A DNA stretch of 8,882 bases from an uncultured Collinsella sp. GTDB lineage: Bacteria > Actinomycetota > Coriobacteriia > Coriobacteriales > Coriobacteriaceae. The stretch spans positions 1 to 8,882 of the forward strand of contig USEF01000059.1 in the NCBI GenBank assembly GCA_900553475.1. The letters run 5' to 3'. This document shows, piece after piece, positions 1 to 5,963 of the stretch. The notes beneath the pieces were generated by a model that saw nothing but the letters and a program-made list of their open reading frames with translations, had not been told where the DNA came from and did no database searches. Numbering within the stretch: the first letter of the stretch is position 1; each line of letters opens with the position of its first letter. The position numbers and the translations under genes were made by a program.

Positions 1-32
1 CGTTGCCAACGCTTCGTAGAAGCGAGGCAACG
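1..32 (-). terminator. Strong imperfect hairpin at the window edge, possible terminator of the aldolase gene
   Basis: Bases 1-7 pair perfectly with 26-32 (CGTTGCC/GGCAACG), and 10-15 pair with 19-24 (CGCTTC/GAAGCG) around a GTA loop. This gives 13 base pairs interrupted by one small internal loop. It lies about 85 bases beyond the aldolase stop codon in the direction of that gene's transcription. Any T-tract on the minus strand would fall outside the window, so terminator function cannot be confirmed. It could also end a gene beyond the edge, or be a dispersed palindromic repeat. A much weaker interrupted dyad (68-108) sits closer to the stop codon. Confidence 0.35.
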
Positions 33-116
33 GGGGCCTTCATGCGCGAGGACGTTTTGGAAACTAAGTACGGGGACCCGCCCAAGCCGTCCGGTGGGAT
101 CAGAGTACCCTTGCTG

Positions 117-974
117 TTACTCTGCTTTGCCCACAGAGTTGAGGTTGGTCATGCGGATCTTAACCAGCTCGGTGATCTCACGCATGCCCTCCTTGGCCGG
201 CTTCTTGGGGTCGAAGCAGGCGGGGTTCTCGGCCATGTAGGCCATGAAGCCCTTGGTATAGGCCTGACGCAGCTCGGTGGCGTAGTTAACCTTGCAGATA
301 CCGTTCTTGACTGCCTCGGCGACCTGCTCATCAGGCACACCGGAAGTGCCGTGCAGAACCAGCGGCACGTCGACAGCGTCGCGGATAGCCTTGACGACGG
401 ACTGCTCAATATGCGGCGTAGCGGTGTAGACACCGTGGCTGGTGCCGACGCCAATAGCGAGGGAGGTGCAGCCGGTGCGCTCGACGAACTCCTTGGCCTC
501 ATCAGGATCGGTGTAGGGATTCTCACCCTCAACTGCAGGACCGTCGTCCTCCTTGCCGCCGACCTTGCCGAGCTCAGCCTCAACAGGCACGCCCATGGCG
601 CGACCAGCATCGGCAACGGACTTGGTCAGGGCGATGTTGTCCTCAAAAGACTCGTGAGAGCCGTCGATCATGACGGAAGTGTAGCCGGTGCGGAGAGCCT
701 GCATGCAGCGCTCGTAGCCATCGCCGTGATCGAGGTGCAGGGCAACGGGAACCGTAGCGCGCTCGGCAGCAGCCTTGACCATGCCGTAGAAGTAGTCCAG
801 GCCAGCGGTCTTGATGGTGCCCGGGGTGGTCTGCATGATGACGGGGGACTTGGTCTCCTCGGCAGCGGCCAGAACGGCCATAACAAACTCGAGGTTCTCG
901 ACGTTGAAAGCGCCAACAGCGTAGTGGCCGGCCTGAGCGTCCTTGAGCATCTTTTCGGTGGTAACAAGTGCCAT
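117..974 (-). CDS. Class II (zinc) ketose-1,6-bisphosphate aldolase, Fba/GatY/KbaY type
   Basis: This 285-residue cytoplasmic enzyme cleaves a ketose-1,6-bisphosphate into glyceraldehyde-3-phosphate and dihydroxyacetone phosphate. Landmarks of the class II fold are all visible: LDHGDG at residues 81-86 with catalytic Asp82 and zinc ligand His83, VEAELG at 131-136 with Glu134, zinc ligands His180 (GTSHG) and His208 (LHGTSG), and KVNYATEL at 228-235. The length matches family members of about 285 residues. The start at 974 is chosen because the minus strand has AGGAG nine bases upstream and the family's N-terminus begins there (MALVTTEKML). The frame stays open to 1115, but those extra 47 residues resemble nothing in the family. 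The PGT...AG segment at 51-58 resembles GatY/KbaY and IolJ as much as glycolytic FbaA, so tagatose-1,6-bisphosphate is a possible substrate. No tagatose-pathway partner is in view. It is divergent from a DeoR-family regulator that probably senses a sugar phosphate. Confidence 0.93.
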   Translation of the reverse strand: MALVTTEKMLKDAQAGHYAVGAFNVENLEFVMAVLAAAEETKSPVIMQTTPGTIKTAGLDYFYGMVKAAAERATVPVALHLDHGDGYERCMQALRTGYTSVMIDGSHESFEDNIALTKSVADAGRAMGVPVEAELGKVGGKEDDGPAVEGENPYTDPDEAKEFVERTGCTSLAIGVGTSHGVYTATPHIEQSVVKAIRDAVDVPLVLHGTSGVPDEQVAEAVKNGICKVNYATELRQAYTKGFMAYMAENPACFDPKKPAKEGMREITELVKIRMTNLNSVGKAE

Positions 975-1031
975 GAGCGTTTGCTCCTCTCCCTCGCCCG
1001 CATCTGGACATCGGGCGTAGTTGTTCACAAA

Positions 1032-1052
1032 GCGTTTTACCTTGCGTTTTAC
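1032..1052. repeat. Tandem 9-bp direct repeat GCGTTTTAC upstream of the aldolase gene
   Basis: GCGTTTTAC occurs at 1032-1040 and again at 1044-1052, separated by CTT, a 12-bp period. On the aldolase coding strand it reads GTAAAACGC, AAG, GTAAAACGC. It lies about 60-80 bases upstream of the start codon, probably in the 5' leader or just downstream of a candidate -10. Head-to-tail sites about one helical turn apart are a common arrangement for regulator binding. No protein can be assigned. Confidence 0.5.
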
Positions 1053-1059
1053 TGCGCTC

Positions 1060-1065
1060 ATTGTA
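1060..1065 (-). promoter_or_regulatory. Candidate -10 box (TACAAT) for the aldolase gene
   Basis: On the minus strand TACAAT matches the -10 consensus at five of six bases and lies about 86 bases before the aldolase start. No recognisable -35 is found 16-18 bases upstream, and it is not an extended -10. The call is therefore weak. Confidence 0.25.
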
Positions 1066-1121
1066 TGAAATTCAGCGTCTTTGCATGTGCGAGATATTGA
1101 GCCCATGCAGGTCAATACAGT

Positions 1122-1252
1122 CGTTTTTGAAAAGTAAACGGAAGGAATTGGGGCCGGGCGGGCGTGTTCGATATTGAATTTTGGGCGTTGAGCGTCTTTC
1201 TTTTATTGAAAAGATAAGTAATCGAAAGGTGTTTTCTTACTCAAAAAGAAAA
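1122..1252. promoter_or_regulatory. Cluster of three A/T-rich dyads, candidate DeoR-family operators
   Basis: Three inverted repeats share a TTTT...GAAAAG look. First, CGTTT at 1122-1126 with AAACG at 1136-1140, enclosing TTGAAAAG. Second, TCTTTT at 1199-1204 with AAAAGA at 1209-1214, a perfect 6-bp dyad with a 4-base spacer. Third, TTTTCTT at 1232-1238 with AAGAAAA at 1246-1252, a perfect 7-bp dyad with a 7-base spacer. Such sites in a divergent gap next to a DeoR-type gene fit autoregulation and control of the neighbouring sugar-phosphate enzyme. Short A/T dyads also arise by chance, so the assignment is an inference. Confidence 0.4.
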
Positions 1253-1308
1253 TGAACGAAAATAGAGTCAACACAATTCCTGCAAATTTAGCCGAGAATG
1301 GAGCAGAC

Positions 1309-2112
1309 ATGACCCAAGCTACCAACCGTGCTTTTGCCGACGAACGCCGCGCCGCCATCATGGAAATGCTCGAGCACAACGCCTCGGTGCAGGTAGCAGA
1401 AATCGCCCAGACCTTTGGCGTGTCCTCCGTCACCGCCCGCGCCGACCTGGACGCGCTCGCCGAAGCAGGCAAGCTGCGCCGCACGCATGGTGGCGCCGTA
1501 TCGCTCCACAAGCGTCTGACTGTTTCCACGCAGGATCGCCGCATCAATGTCAACGTCGCCGCCAAACAAGCCATCGCACAAAGCGCCATTGAACTCGTCA
1601 ATGACGGTGACACCCTGCTCGTCGACTCGGGCACCACGGCGCTCGAGTTCATCCGGCTCCTTGATCAGCGCGACGGCATCACCGTTATCACGGCCGACAT
1701 TACCATCGCCGATTATATTGACGAGAGCATGCCCTCGGTCGATGTCGTCATGCTGGGCGGGGCACTGCGCAAAGGTCATCGCTATCTGTACGGCCCACTT
1801 ACCATGCAGGCTCTCCAAATGGTCCACGCCGATCTTGCCGTCATGTGCCCTGGCGCTTTTGTTCCCGGCTGCGGCTTTACGACCGACTTTCCCCAGATGG
1901 CCGAGACCAAAACAGCTATGATCGCCGGAGCCCATCAAAGCGTCGCCCTCATGGACGCTAGCAAGGTTAACGGACGCGGCATGTACCGCTTTGCCGAACT
2001 GACTGATGTCGACACCATCGTGATGGACCGTGACCCCGATCATGCCGTCGCCACCTCAATCGCCGAGGCCACCGACAGCGCACGTCCAGCCCTCATCATC
2101 GCCGGCGCTTAA
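1309..2112 (+). CDS. DeoR/GlpR-family transcriptional regulator
   Basis: A predicted cytoplasmic DNA-binding regulator of 267 residues, the usual length for the family. An N-terminal DeoR helix-turn-helix spans about residues 12-66, with the recognition segment GVSSVTARADLDAL at 37-50 and the family signature RRTHGGAV at 57-64. The C-terminal sugar-phosphate-sensing (DeoRC) domain follows, with DSGTT at 106-110, a Gly-Gly turn at 150-151, CGFTTDF at 188-194, AETK at 198-201 and ALMDASKV at 213-220. The start at 1309 is preferred because GGAG lies five bases upstream (1300-1303) and the family N-terminus fits. An in-frame ATG at 1252 would add 19 unrelated residues with no clear ribosome site. 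Members usually repress sugar-use genes and release DNA when a phosphorylated sugar binds. The divergent bisphosphate aldolase is the obvious candidate target; the effector is not visible from sequence. Confidence 0.9.
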   Translation: MTQATNRAFADERRAAIMEMLEHNASVQVAEIAQTFGVSSVTARADLDALAEAGKLRRTHGGAVSLHKRLTVSTQDRRINVNVAAKQAIAQSAIELVNDGDTLLVDSGTTALEFIRLLDQRDGITVITADITIADYIDESMPSVDVVMLGGALRKGHRYLYGPLTMQALQMVHADLAVMCPGAFVPGCGFTTDFPQMAETKTAMIAGAHQSVALMDASKVNGRGMYRFAELTDVDTIVMDRDPDHAVATSIAEATDSARPALIIAGA

Positions 2113-2117
2113 ACAAA

Positions 2118-2154
2118 AACCACCACAAAGGTGCCTGTCCCCTTTGTGGTGGTT
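2118..2154. terminator. Bidirectional rho-independent terminator between convergent genes
   Basis: A perfect 14-bp inverted repeat pairs 2118-2131 with 2141-2154 around a 9-base loop, TGCCTGTCC. It lies five bases after the regulator's stop codon and about 32 bases after the stop of the flavodiiron gene on the other strand. Read on the minus strand the stem is followed by a T-rich run (TTTTTGTTT, counting the stem's last bases), a classic terminator for the flavodiiron gene. On the plus strand the tail is only TTGTGATGG, so termination there is less certain. Confidence 0.85.
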
Positions 2155-2186
2155 GTGATGGCTGAGCGTCAAAAGTGAGCGTGTCG

Positions 2187-3347
2187 CTACTTGGACAGCT
2201 CGTCGGCGAGGGCCTCGATCTGGGCGCGCGAGGCTTCGTTGAGCGAGCCCAGCACAGTCACCTTGTTCTGCGTCAGGGTGATGTCCTTCATGCCCTCGAG
2301 CTCCTTGGTCATAACCTTGGCAGCCGCGGGTGCCCAAGAGCCGGCCTCGACGAGCGCCACCGTACGGTTCTGGTAGGCGTGCTCGGCGAGCGTATGGATG
2401 AAGGTGCTCATGCACGGGAAGATCTCGCCCTGATAGGTGATGGAGGCGAGCACCAGACGGTCGTAGCGGAACGCATCCTCAACGGCCTCGGCCATGTCGT
2501 CACGAGCCAGGTCAAAGACGGAGACCTTCTGGCCGCGAGCCTCAAGCGCAGATGCGAGCTCCTCGACGGCAGCCTTCAGATGCCCGTACACGCTCGCGTA
2601 GGCAATCGTGATACCCTCGTCCTCGGGTTGATAGCTCGACCAGGTGTTATAGGTGTCGAGGTAGTAGCCCAGGTTCTCAGTCAGCACGGGGCCGTGGAGC
2701 GGGCAGATAATCTGGATGTCCAGGTCGGCGGCCTTCTTGAGGACGGCCTGCACGAACTTGCCGAACTTACCGACGATGCCAAAGTAGTAACGGCGCGCTT
2801 CGCAAGCCCAGCCCTCGGGATCCTCGATGTCGTTGGCGCCAAACTTGCCAAAACCGTCGGCACTAAAGAGCACCTTGTCGGTGGACTCGTAGGAGAAGAG
2901 CACCTCGGGCCAGTGAACATTGGGGGCACCGACAAAGGTTAGGCTGTGGCCGCCCAGGTCGAGCACGTCGCCATCTTTGACGACCATCTTGCGCTCGGGG
3001 AAGTCGGTGCCAAAGTAGTTGACCATCATACGGAAGGCGCCCATGCTGGCAACAATCTGCGCCTGGGGATAGCGCTCCATAAAGGCGGCGATGCCGGCGG
3101 AGTGATCGGGCTCCATGTGATGGACGATCAGGTAGTCGGGCGTGCGGCCATCGAGCACGGCCTCGAGGTTGCCGAGCCACTCGTCAACAAAACCGCCGTC
3201 GACTGAATCGGCGACAGCGATCTTTTCGCCCAAGATAACGTAGCTGTTGTATGCCATACCATTCTCGGACACATCGTACTGGCCCTCGAACAGGTCAATG
3301 TCGTGATCGTTGACGCCAATGTAGCGGATATCCTTGGTGATCTCCAT
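2187..3347 (-). CDS. Flavodiiron protein (FprA/rubredoxin:oxygen oxidoreductase family)
   Basis: A 386-residue cytoplasmic two-domain protein of classic flavodiiron length that reduces O2 to water or NO to N2O, typically fed by rubredoxin. Residues 1-245 form the metallo-beta-lactamase-like diiron domain. All expected ligands are visible: HHMEPDH at 76-82 (His77, Glu79, Asp81), His145 (NVH), Asp164 (FSADGFG) and His218 (PLHG). Residues 247-386 form a flavodoxin-like FMN domain with the phosphate loop ASVYGHLKA at 251-259, SITYQGEIFP at 302-311 and EAGSWAP at 334-340. No rubredoxin or flavin-reductase extension is fused. The start at 3347 is chosen for a strong AGGAGG nine bases upstream; the upstream in-frame extension to 3410 is not family-like. 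In a strict anaerobe, oxygen scavenging is the likeliest role, but sequence alone does not separate O2 from NO preference. It lies 129 bases behind the LacI-type regulator on the same strand, with its own candidate promoter. Confidence 0.95.
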   Translation of the reverse strand: MEITKDIRYIGVNDHDIDLFEGQYDVSENGMAYNSYVILGEKIAVADSVDGGFVDEWLGNLEAVLDGRTPDYLIVHHMEPDHSAGIAAFMERYPQAQIVASMGAFRMMVNYFGTDFPERKMVVKDGDVLDLGGHSLTFVGAPNVHWPEVLFSYESTDKVLFSADGFGKFGANDIEDPEGWACEARRYYFGIVGKFGKFVQAVLKKAADLDIQIICPLHGPVLTENLGYYLDTYNTWSSYQPEDEGITIAYASVYGHLKAAVEELASALEARGQKVSVFDLARDDMAEAVEDAFRYDRLVLASITYQGEIFPCMSTFIHTLAEHAYQNRTVALVEAGSWAPAAAKVMTKELEGMKDITLTQNKVTVLGSLNEASRAQIEALADELSK

Positions 3348-3360
3348 CAGGCAAAGCCTC

Positions 3361-3391
3361 CTAGATAGACAAAAGAACCCGTCTATCATAG
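3361..3391 (-). promoter_or_regulatory. Palindrome overlapping an extended -10 promoter of the flavodiiron gene
   Basis: GATAGAC at 3364-3370 pairs perfectly with GTCTATC at 3381-3387, and CTA/TAG continues the pairing outward past one bulged base. The stem is 10 bp with a 10-base loop. On the minus strand TGCTATGAT (3393 to 3385) is an extended -10 (TGN plus TATGAT, five of six). The palindrome therefore covers the -10 and the probable transcription start near 3378, and ends at the ribosome site. That geometry suits a repressor operator better than an RNA hairpin, because transcription would begin inside it. A second, weaker -10 (TATATT) lies at 3451-3456. Confidence 0.5.
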
Positions 3392-3476
3392 CACTCGCCC
3401 TCGTAGCCACGGCTATCTGCCAGCATCCTTACCGATTGTTATTGATGCGGAATATACCGCTTTTGACCTGCAAAAA

Positions 3477-4508
3477 CTATACGCGAGGCTCTGCCGTGGT
3501 GTGCCGAACGATGAGCTTGCCCGGAATACGAATGGCAACAGTCTTGCCCGTTGCCCCCGCTTTGGGAACCGCATGCTCGAATACCTCGCGTCCGCGCTGA
3601 TGTAGATCGAATCGCACGGTCGTGAGCTCGTTATGCGCGACAAAGTCGTCGAGCGAGTCATCGACGCCCACCACGCTCACGTCCTCGGGCACACGCAATC
3701 CGCTGTCGCGCAACGCAGCGATCGCACCGTTTGCCATCTGGTCATTTGCCGCGTAAATCGCCGTCATGGTGCGGTCGTGCTCAGCCAGATATCTGCCGGC
3801 TTCGTAACCGCTGTTGGCAGACCAGTCACCCTCGAGCGGTTCAGCCATTTTGATATGCCTGCGCTCGAGAGAATCTCTCCAACCGGCCCGACGGAACTGC
3901 TCGTCGACCGAGAAGGACGGACCGCCGATAAAGCGAATTTGCTCGTGGCCCAGCTCAAACAGATGATCCATAAGCAGTAGAGAACAGCCATAGTGGTCGG
4001 AGTCGACCGTGGTCACCCGCGGGTGCGCATACATGGTGACGATAACCGTGCCAATGCCCGGCAGCGGATCAAACGCCTCAAAATCGGGCGCCATACGACT
4101 CATGCCGATAATGATGCCGTCCACGGGCAGCGCTGCCATACGACGCGTTGCCTCGGCAAGCGAAAACTCCTCAGTCTTGGACATCTCGACCAGCGTGATA
4201 GCACAACCGCGGTCGCGGGCTGCACTGGCAATGCCGTCGATCATCGTAAGGTTACCGAACTTGGTGACGTCGTTAACGCACAGCCCGACCGAATGGTAGC
4301 GGCCGTCGCGCAGCGAGCGACCGGCATAGCTCGGACGGAAACCGAGCTCCTGCATGGCTGCCTGCACGCGCTGACGCGTCTGTTCGTTCACGTTGGGCAA
4401 TCCGTTGGCAACGCGCGAAACCGTCTGCTGCGAAACACCGGCAGCGCGGGCAACGTCGGCCATGGAAACCGGACGCGAACCCGTGTCGTTGGAAGGGCGC
4501 CTTGCCAC
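3477..4508 (-). CDS. LacI/GalR-family transcriptional regulator, probable regulator of the gal genes
   Basis: A predicted 343-residue DNA-binding regulator of standard LacI-family length. The helix-turn-helix is at residues 15-36 (MADVARAAGVSQQTVSRVANG begins at 16), with recognition helix SQQTVS. The hinge region GFRPSYAGRSLR at 56-67 carries the Leu66 expected to wedge into a central CpG of the operator. From about residue 72 follows the periplasmic-binding-protein-like sugar domain, with DGIIIG at 130-135, HLFELGHEQIRFIGG at 182-196, AIYAANDQMANGA at 250-262 and VPEDVSVVGVDD at 273-284. The start is GTG at 4508, five bases after GGTGAT, which matches the extended anti-Shine-Dalgarno; AGGAG lies further upstream. 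It is divergent from galM. Three copies of a LacI-type operator sit in that gap and before galK, so autoregulation and galactose-responsive control of the gal genes are likely. The ligand is inferred from context only. Confidence 0.93.
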   Translation of the reverse strand: MARRPSNDTGSRPVSMADVARAAGVSQQTVSRVANGLPNVNEQTRQRVQAAMQELGFRPSYAGRSLRDGRYHSVGLCVNDVTKFGNLTMIDGIASAARDRGCAITLVEMSKTEEFSLAEATRRMAALPVDGIIIGMSRMAPDFEAFDPLPGIGTVIVTMYAHPRVTTVDSDHYGCSLLLMDHLFELGHEQIRFIGGPSFSVDEQFRRAGWRDSLERRHIKMAEPLEGDWSANSGYEAGRYLAEHDRTMTAIYAANDQMANGAIAALRDSGLRVPEDVSVVGVDDSLDDFVAHNELTTVRFDLHQRGREVFEHAVPKAGATGKTVAIRIPGKLIVRHTTAEPRV

Positions 4509-4583
4509 AAAATCACCTTCGCTCCTGTAGGAAGCCTAAATACCCCATGCGAAATTGCTGGTCACACGGGAGGCTTTGTTGTC

Positions 4584-4611
4584 TTCCGATAATGTTAACG
4601 TACTCTACTAT
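4584..4611 (+). promoter_or_regulatory. Candidate upstream galM promoter spanning operator 1
   Basis: TTCCGA (4584-4589) and TACTAT (4606-4611) are separated by 16 bases, and operator 1 fills almost the whole spacer. The -10 is fair (four of six) and the -35 poor. The arrangement is attractive for repression, but promoter strength cannot be judged from sequence. Confidence 0.3.
4593..4606. promoter_or_regulatory. LacI-type operator 1 (gal regulon)
   Basis: TGTTAACGTACTCT reads as a LacI-family 14-mer with a central CpG at 4599-4600. It shares 14 identical bases (ATGTTAACGTACTC at 4592-4605) with operator 2, which is in the opposite orientation. It lies 85 bases upstream of the lacI-type start codon and about 200 bases before galM, so it could serve both divergent genes. 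Confidence 0.75.
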
Positions 4612-4714
4612 ACCTATCAGCAGTTATGCAGCGCCCTCAATACCACCTGAATACCGTTCACGGCTCATTTTCGACCGATTGCAGGAAAGCGAAGAAGTCC
4701 GTGGTTCCAGGCTA

Positions 4715-4728
4715 TGAGTACGTTAACA
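4715..4728. promoter_or_regulatory. LacI-type operator 2 (gal regulon)
   Basis: TGAGTACGTTAACA, on the minus strand TGTTAACGTACTCA, has its central CpG at 4721-4722. It is inverted relative to operator 1, with 122 bp between centres, a distance over which a tetrameric LacI protein could loop the DNA. It overlaps the -35 of a candidate galM promoter. With operator 3 it shares 17 of 18 bases over TATGTTWACGTACTCATA. Confidence 0.8.
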
Positions 4729-4751
4729 TAAGGCGTAAGCACACCGATACC
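4723..4751 (+). promoter_or_regulatory. Candidate proximal galM promoter overlapping operator 2
   Basis: TTAACA (4723-4728) matches the -35 consensus at five of six bases. It is followed after 17 bases by GATACC (4746-4751), a weak -10. The -35 lies inside operator 2, so bound repressor would block polymerase. The poor -10 keeps confidence low. Confidence 0.35.
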
Positions 4752-4754
4752 ATG

Positions 4755-4783
4755 ATGGCCTGCGCTCCGGGCGCACAGGCCAT
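4755..4783 (+). other. Stable hairpin in the galM leader
   Basis: ATGGCC (4755-4760) pairs with GGCCAT (4778-4783), and TGCGC (4761-4765) with GCGCA (4771-4775). The 11-bp stem has a two-base bulge and a TCCGG loop. It ends 13 bases before the galM ribosome site (AAAGGA, 4797-4802). No T-tract follows, so it is not an ordinary terminator. It may stabilise the messenger 5' end or have no function. Confidence 0.45.
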
Positions 4784-4807
4784 GGCGTCGTATTCGAAAG
4801 GACGCTC

Positions 4808-5884
4808 ATGATTACCACAACTCCGTTCGGCACCGCCCCCGGCGGCTCGCCGGTTACGGTCTATAACCTTGTTTGCGCAGGTGCCCGCGTGCGCGTTATG
4901 GACTATGGCGCGACCATCCTTAGCATCGAGGTTCCCGATGCCTCAGGCGATGTTGCCGACATCGCGCTCGGCTTCGATGCCCTCGATGGCTACTTCGACA
5001 ATCCGGCGTGCTACGGCGGAACCATTGGGCCTTCGGCCAACCGAACGGATAAAGGCCAAATCGAGATTGCCGGCACGGTCTATCAGATGGCATGCAACGA
5101 TGGTCCCAACAAAGCCAATAATCTGCACACCGACCTTGAACATGGCCTTCATAAGCGCGTGTGGAACGCCACGGTCGACGAGATTACCAACACGGTGAGT
5201 TTTACATGCAAGTTGGTCGACGGCGAACTGGGCCTCCCGGGCAACCGCACCTTTACCGTTGCCTATGTCCTGCAGGCAGGGCCAACGGGTGCCGCAGAGC
5301 TCACCTGCACGCAAAGCTGCGTTACCGATGCCGACACCTTCGTCAACATGACCAACCACACGTACTTCAACCTTGCGGGGCACGATGCCGGCACGGTTCT
5401 GGACCAGGTCGCGACTATCGACGCCGAGGCTTTCCTCCCCCAGCGCCAGGACAACGTCTCTTCTGGCGAGGTTCGCCCCGTGGCCGGTACGCCATTCGAT
5501 TTCCGCGCACCCAAGGCGCTCGGCCGCGACATCGAGGCGAACGACGAGCAGCTCAAGATTGCACGGGGCTTTGACCATTGTTTCTGCCTGGATAGCTTTA
5601 CCCCCGACGCCGACCCGCGCCACGCACTGCGCTTGCAAGATCCAAACTCGCGCCGCACGCTCGACATCTTCGTAACCGCACCGGGCGCGCATCTGTATAC
5701 CGGCAACTGGCTCAGCGATATCGACGCCAAAGACGGCTGCAGTTACGGTCCTCGCGACGGCGTCGCATTTGAGCCCGAGTTTTGGCCTGACAACAACCAT
5801 CACACAGATTGGGCACATCCCGTCTGCACGCCTGACCACCCGTTTAGCTCGACAATCGTGTACCGATTCTCGACGATTTGTTAA
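4808..5884 (+). CDS. galM: Aldose 1-epimerase (mutarotase), GalM
   Basis: This enzyme interconverts beta- and alpha-D-galactose and so supplies the anomer that galactokinase uses. The 358 residues match the usual family length. Family residues are visible in order: GPSANRT at 74-80 with Arg79, the substrate-site segment NNLHTDLEHGLHKRVW at 104-119 with His107, TNHTYFNLAG at 182-191 with catalytic acid His184, RGFDHCF at 253-259 with Asp256, and FEPEFWPDN at 321-329 with catalytic base Glu322. The loop after His107 departs from the common NHLHGG form. The start at 4808 follows AAAGGA by five bases. No signal peptide is seen, so the protein is cytoplasmic. It heads the gal gene row, 124 bases before galK, behind two LacI-type operators and a leader hairpin. 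The symbol rests on active-site residues plus the galK-galT context. Confidence 0.95.
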   Translation: MITTTPFGTAPGGSPVTVYNLVCAGARVRVMDYGATILSIEVPDASGDVADIALGFDALDGYFDNPACYGGTIGPSANRTDKGQIEIAGTVYQMACNDGPNKANNLHTDLEHGLHKRVWNATVDEITNTVSFTCKLVDGELGLPGNRTFTVAYVLQAGPTGAAELTCTQSCVTDADTFVNMTNHTYFNLAGHDAGTVLDQVATIDAEAFLPQRQDNVSSGEVRPVAGTPFDFRAPKALGRDIEANDEQLKIARGFDHCFCLDSFTPDADPRHALRLQDPNSRRTLDIFVTAPGAHLYTGNWLSDIDAKDGCSYGPRDGVAFEPEFWPDNNHHTDWAHPVCTPDHPFSSTIVYRFSTIC

Positions 5885-5888
5885 CCCA

Positions 5889-5941
5889 CCCTCGTCGAGA
5901 TGCGAGGGAGCAGCGTTATGACTCCCGTCTACTCCCTCGCA
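5889..5941 (+). other. Overlapping, mutually exclusive hairpins between galM and galK
   Basis: TGCGAGGGAG (5901-5910) pairs perfectly over 10 bp with CTCCCTCGCA (5932-5941). The same GAGGG segment can instead pair with CCCTCG at 5889-5894 (6 bp, 8-base loop), or GGGAG (5906-5910) with CTCCC at 5922-5926. There is no T-run after the 10-bp stem (CCTTGATATG follows), so it is not a canonical terminator. It begins four bases after the galM stop codon and ends eight bases before operator 3. It might partly terminate or process the messenger between galM and galK. Confidence 0.5.
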
Positions 5942-5949
5942 CCTTGATA

Positions 5950-5963
5950 TGTTTACGTACTCA
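5950..5963. promoter_or_regulatory. LacI-type operator 3, upstream of galK
   Basis: TGTTTACGTACTCA, with its central CpG at 5956-5957, differs from operator 2 by one base over TATGTTWACGTACTCATA (5948-5965). It is 45 bases before the galK start. A -35-like TTGATA lies at 5944-5949 but no good -10 follows. The site implies an internal regulated promoter for galK-galT, a roadblock, or an auxiliary looping site with operators 1 and 2 about 1.2-1.4 kb upstream. Confidence 0.75.

Larger units (their letters stand above)
975..1308. promoter_or_regulatory. Divergent control region between the aldolase and the DeoR-family regulator
   Basis: This 334-base gap holds no convincing gene. The 1110-1260 part is clearly more AT-rich than the coding DNA around it. 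It contains three A/T-rich dyads, a tandem GCGTTTTAC pair, a direct repeat AGCGTCTTT (1074-1082 and 1191-1199), and TTGAAAAG twice (1127-1134 and 1206-1213). These are listed separately where specific. Open frames enter the region from both sides (to 1115 on the minus strand, from 1252 on the plus strand), but the better ribosome sites place the real starts at 974 and 1309. A promoter for the regulator gene could not be resolved: TTGAGC at 1188 has no good partner -10. Confidence 0.6.

Noticed and set aside
3..1100. 365-codon open frame on the plus strand opposite the aldolase
   Set aside because: The opposite frame encodes a complete aldolase with all catalytic residues. This frame shows no recognisable domain and no ribosome site.
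975..1115. N-terminal extension of the aldolase to 1115
   Set aside because: The extension lies in the AT-rich control region and has no similarity to the family, whereas AGGAG sits nine bases before the ATG at 974.
1252..1308. Longer start for the DeoR-family regulator at 1252
   Set aside because: The upstream sequence is only A-rich with no proper ribosome site, the added residues are not family-like, and the region overlaps a dyad. GGAG before 1309 is a better signal.
3448..3465. Small hairpin GCGGAATATACCGC followed by TTTT on the plus strand, as a terminator
   Set aside because: The stem is only four base pairs and no plus-strand gene ends there. On the minus strand, where lacI ends, no T-run follows it.
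4502..4811. Small plus-strand open frames between the LacI-type gene and galM as genes
   Set aside because: They lack ribosome sites and recognisable content, and they cover two operators, candidate promoters and a hairpin.
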